Positions 6,731-8,950 of a stretch of 8,950 nt of DNA are shown in pieces. The notes beneath the pieces were generated by a model, which ran no database searches, was not told where the DNA came from, and was given only the letters and a program-made list of their open reading frames with translations. Location: NCBI GenBank assembly GCA_039819065.1, contig JBCBSS010000212.1:1-8950 (forward strand), in the 5' to 3' direction. Made by a program: the position numbers and the translations under genes. Positions within the stretch are counted from its first letter, which is position 1. Every line of letters begins with the position of its first letter. The DNA is from JBCBSS01 sp039819065 (GTDB taxonomy: Bacteria; Bacteroidota; Bacteroidia; Cytophagales; Cyclobacteriaceae).

Positions 6731-6750
6731 GGGTTGAAATGGTTCAACCC
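6731..6750. promoter_or_regulatory. Perfect palindrome GGGTTGAA-ATGG-TTCAACCC, possible operator or leader hairpin
   Basis: Eight-base arms are exactly complementary around a 4-base loop, with three G-C pairs at the base, in an otherwise AT-rich stretch. It lies 57 bases upstream of the lipoprotein start at 6673. It could be a dimeric regulator site or an mRNA leader hairpin. There is no T-run on either side, which argues against an intrinsic terminator. The role is inferred. Confidence 0.45.
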
Positions 6751-6865
6751 TAATTGAATGTCTGTGGAATACAAACGCAATTATAATCAACTTATTACTA
6801 TAGACATCTTTTTTAAACCTTATACTTTCATTGCCGTCCGACGATATTACTTACTTTTGATAGAC

Positions 6866-6873
6866 TAAGTTTG
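6866..6873 (+). promoter_or_regulatory. Bacteroidota -7 promoter element (TAAGTTTG) for the TPR gene
   Basis: TAAGTTTG fits the Bacteroidota primary sigma -7 consensus TAnnTTTG exactly and ends 29 bases before the ATG at 6903, which would give a short leader. No TTG is found at the usual -33 distance (17-23 bases upstream); the nearest TTTTG, at 6855-6859, is too close. The call rests on the -7 match and its position only. Confidence 0.4.
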
Positions 6874-6902
6874 TCAAAACACAATCAAGTACTTAATAGT
6901 TA

Positions 6903-8950
6903 ATGTTTTACACCACTCCATTTACCATAAAATATTCAGCGAGTAGCATTTGCCGTATTGTTGGTATAATAGCCTTGCTTTTTACTAGTATAAATTGCCA
7001 TTCTTTTACCCAGGCCTCAGCCGACACTGTTTTAGCCAACAGATTCTTTGCCAAGGGTGATACCCTGCTTAGAAACGGGAAATATGACAGTTCAATACTG
7101 TTTTACCAAAAGGCGCTCAAAATTTATAATCAGGCTCAGCTATGGTATAAATACATCAATTGCTATAATAAAATAGCACAAAATCAATGGAGATCCAGTA
7201 AGATAGAAGAGTCTATTCAGACATCGAAACAAACCCTGGCCTTGAGTCATGAATTGCTGGGTAAAGATCATGTTTTAGAAGCAACTACACACGCAAGCCT
7301 GAGTATTGCCTATATGGACGGAGGAGATTATGACCAGGCTATTCAAAGCATTAACGAGGCCTTAAGGATCAGAAGGGTTAATCTAGGTGAGGACGAAATT
7401 GGAATGGCTCATTTCTATCATAACCTAGGTAATATTTATTATTATAAAGATGATTTTGATCTCGCCCTGGAAAATTATAACAAGGCGCTAAAAATCAGAC
7501 TTGACAATCCGGAAGGTGAAGAGCTAAATATATCTGCTACTTACAATAACATTGGCGGGATACATTATTTAAAGGAAGAATATGATCTTGCACTGCATCA
7601 ATTCCAGAAATCGTTAGAGTTACAGCAAAGCATCGTTGGAGAGTCTCACCCTCAAATAGCTGGTTCTATAGGGAACATTGCTTTGGTTCATGAATCGGCA
7701 GGCAACTATGATTTAGCTTTAAAGTACTACCTGAAAGCATTGGATATGAAGGAAGAAACACTGGGAGGCAGACATTTGAAAGTGGCAGAAAGCCATTATA
7801 ATTTGGGGCAATACTATGTATTAAGAGGATCGTATGAGCAGGCCATATGGCATCATGAGAATGCCCTTAGAATATGGAAGGAGATACACACTGATGATCA
7901 CCAAGATCTTGCTGATGCTTACTCTGCAATTGGTGATATGTATTTTCAATTTGCTGCTTATGACAAGGCGTTGGCGTACCAAAAACAGTCTGAACGAATA
8001 TATAACAATATAGGCTTGGAAGTAAGCCAGGGCAACGCCAATATACTTATGGCAATGGGAAGACTATATTTTGAAAGGAGATTGTATGACCTCTCTCTAA
8101 AATATCAATCAAAAGCACTTGAAATATTAGTTCAAGTATTAGGAAAGGACCATAGTGTCATTAGCCAGGTGTACAATGAACTAGGCAAAATATACTCTTC
8201 CAAGTCAGATTTCCAAGAAGCATTGGCATATTACGAGTTGTCCTTGAAAAACAGAAGCACTAATCAAGGTGAGGATCATATACGCAATGCAGAGACCTAT
8301 TCCAATATTGGCGATATGTTCCTAATGCAAAAGGACTATGACAAAAGTCTTAAAAACCATAGCCGGGCATTATCAATTAGAAGAATGAATTTGGGAGAAA
8401 AAAACCCTGATGTCGCGGCATCTTACAATTCGCTGGGTGACGTTTACAGGACCATGGGCAACTTATCTCTGGCTATGAATAATTATCAGCAAGCACTTGT
8501 AGCTAATGTGGTAGATTTTGAAGATAAAAATACGGAAGCCAATCCGGCCCTGAAGAACTATCTTGATCAAGTTACTCTATTGAATTCACTAAGGCATAAG
8601 GCTCAAATATTCAGAAGGTTGTATGATAGCAGTAGATATCTGGATGATTTAAAATATGCCGACCAAACTTTCACTTTGTGTGATTCGCTTATCAGTAAAA
8701 TCAGACAATCCCGCGGTAGGTATAAAGATAAAATTTCTTTAGGTAAAACTTCGCTTGAAATCTATCGTGAGAGTGTCAGTTCAAGCATGCTATTGTATGA
8801 AAAAACGAATGATAAGTTTTATTTGGAACAGGCATTATCACTAGTAGAAAAAAGCAAAGCCTCCGTTCTATCGCTCAACCTATCAGAAGTTTATGCAAAG
8901 AACTTTGCTGATCTTCCGGATTCTTTGCTGAGCTTAGAAAACAAATTAAA
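6903..8950 (+). CDS. Secreted TPR-repeat protein, N-terminal part; probable TPR-CHAT protein (3' end beyond window)
   Basis: The frame is open from the ATG at 6903 to the right edge (682 codons, no stop). Residues 1-40 form a signal peptide with likely cleavage after ASA (38-40); the nearby Cys32 is preceded by Asn and is not a good lipobox. Residues about 45-535 contain about eleven tetratricopeptide repeats. Many are of the 42-residue kinesin-light-chain/TPR_12 type with LGE/KxH linkers, for example YNNIGGIHYLKEEYDLALHQ (214-233), YSNIGDMFLMQKDYDKSL (466-483) and YNSLGDVYRTMGN (508-520). Residues about 545-682 are a helical linker ending in ALSLVEKSKASVLSLNLSEV and FADLPDSLLSLENKL. This is the form that, in Bacteroidota TPR-CHAT proteins, directly precedes the CHAT caspase-like domain. 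The CHAT domain and its His-Cys pair are not in the window, so protease activity is inference. TPR arrays bind protein partners; with its signal peptide this protein should act in the periplasm or outside the cell. Confidence 0.85.
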   Translation, partial: MFYTTPFTIKYSASSICRIVGIIALLFTSINCHSFTQASADTVLANRFFAKGDTLLRNGKYDSSILFYQKALKIYNQAQLWYKYINCYNKIAQNQWRSSKIEESIQTSKQTLALSHELLGKDHVLEATTHASLSIAYMDGGDYDQAIQSINEALRIRRVNLGEDEIGMAHFYHNLGNIYYYKDDFDLALENYNKALKIRLDNPEGEELNISATYNNIGGIHYLKEEYDLALHQFQKSLELQQSIVGESHPQIAGSIGNIALVHESAGNYDLALKYYLKALDMKEETLGGRHLKVAESHYNLGQYYVLRGSYEQAIWHHENALRIWKEIHTDDHQDLADAYSAIGDMYFQFAAYDKALAYQKQSERIYNNIGLEVSQGNANILMAMGRLYFERRLYDLSLKYQSKALEILVQVLGKDHSVISQVYNELGKIYSSKSDFQEALAYYELSLKNRSTNQGEDHIRNAETYSNIGDMFLMQKDYDKSLKNHSRALSIRRMNLGEKNPDVAASYNSLGDVYRTMGNLSLAMNNYQQALVANVVDFEDKNTEANPALKNYLDQVTLLNSLRHKAQIFRRLYDSSRYLDDLKYADQTFTLCDSLISKIRQSRGRYKDKISLGKTSLEIYRESVSSSMLLYEKTNDKFYLEQALSLVEKSKASVLSLNLSEVYAKNFADLPDSLLSLENKL

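Larger units (their letters stand above)
6674..6902. other. Divergent intergenic region between the lipoprotein and TPR genes
   Basis: This AT-rich 229-base region must drive both neighbours. It contains a perfect hairpin (6731-6750) nearer the lipoprotein gene and a -7-type element (6866-6873) nearer the TPR gene. For the minus strand only an imperfect -7 match, TGCGTTTG (6779-6772), is seen; if used, it would place the hairpin in the lipoprotein mRNA leader. No small gene or RNA gene is evident. Confidence 0.4.

Noticed and set aside
6897..6902. Lipobox reading of the TPR protein signal (Cys32)
   Set aside because: The residue before Cys32 is Asn, which is not accepted in lipoboxes, while an ASA site at residues 38-40 fits ordinary signal peptidase cleavage.
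7000..8500. Repeated similar DNA in the TPR gene as a possible tandem DNA repeat or CRISPR
   Set aside because: The similarity is at protein level (TPR units of 34-42 residues); the DNA of the units differs and there are no identical repeats with spacers.

Overview
The window looks like a piece of a Bacteroidota chromosome, most likely a marine or environmental member of the Cytophagales. The evidence is an AT-rich sequence, genes without strong Shine-Dalgarno sites, one good match to the Bacteroidota -7 promoter element (TAnnTTTG), and several protein families typical of that phylum: a giant RHS/SpvB-like secreted protein, an OmpH/Skp-like chaperone, a ConA-like/Ig-like lipoprotein and a secreted TPR protein of the kind that often ends in a CHAT domain. 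This placement is an inference from style and gene families. No rRNA, tRNA, CRISPR array, transposase or phage gene is visible.

Left region (1-3963, minus strand): three co-directional genes, read from right to left. They are an OmpH/Skp-like periplasmic chaperone (3427-3963), a small lipoprotein of unknown function (2651-3322), and the first 864 codons of a very large secreted RHS/SpvB-like protein that runs off the left edge (1-2594). The RHS gene has no stop codon in the window. The gaps are 104 and 56 bases, so one operon is plausible. The 104-base gap and the lipoprotein's signal-peptide region carry three hairpin-forming inverted repeats. The RHS protein carries a glycine/serine-rich beta-type region, a calcium-loop-like motif and a block of eight cysteines with mirror-symmetric spacing.

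Middle region (3964-5512): a 307-base divergent intergenic region with paired T7/A7 tracts, then a full-length pirin-family cupin protein on the plus strand (4271-5287) with all four expected metal ligands. A 225-base convergent intergenic region follows, containing a nested palindromic element (5411-5495) that could be a bidirectional terminator or a dispersed repeat.

Right region (5513-8950): a lipoprotein with a ConA/LamG-like domain and a C-terminal Ig-like domain (5513-6673, minus strand) is divergent from a secreted protein with about eleven TPR repeats (6903 to the right edge, incomplete). The TPR protein stops in the helical linker that usually precedes a CHAT caspase-like domain. The 229 bases between them hold a perfect 8-bp-arm hairpin and the -7 promoter match.

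The most unusual part is the chaperone-lipoprotein-giant RHS set, which may be a dedicated export/assembly module. The two partial genes at the edges are the ones whose biology depends most on sequence outside the window.
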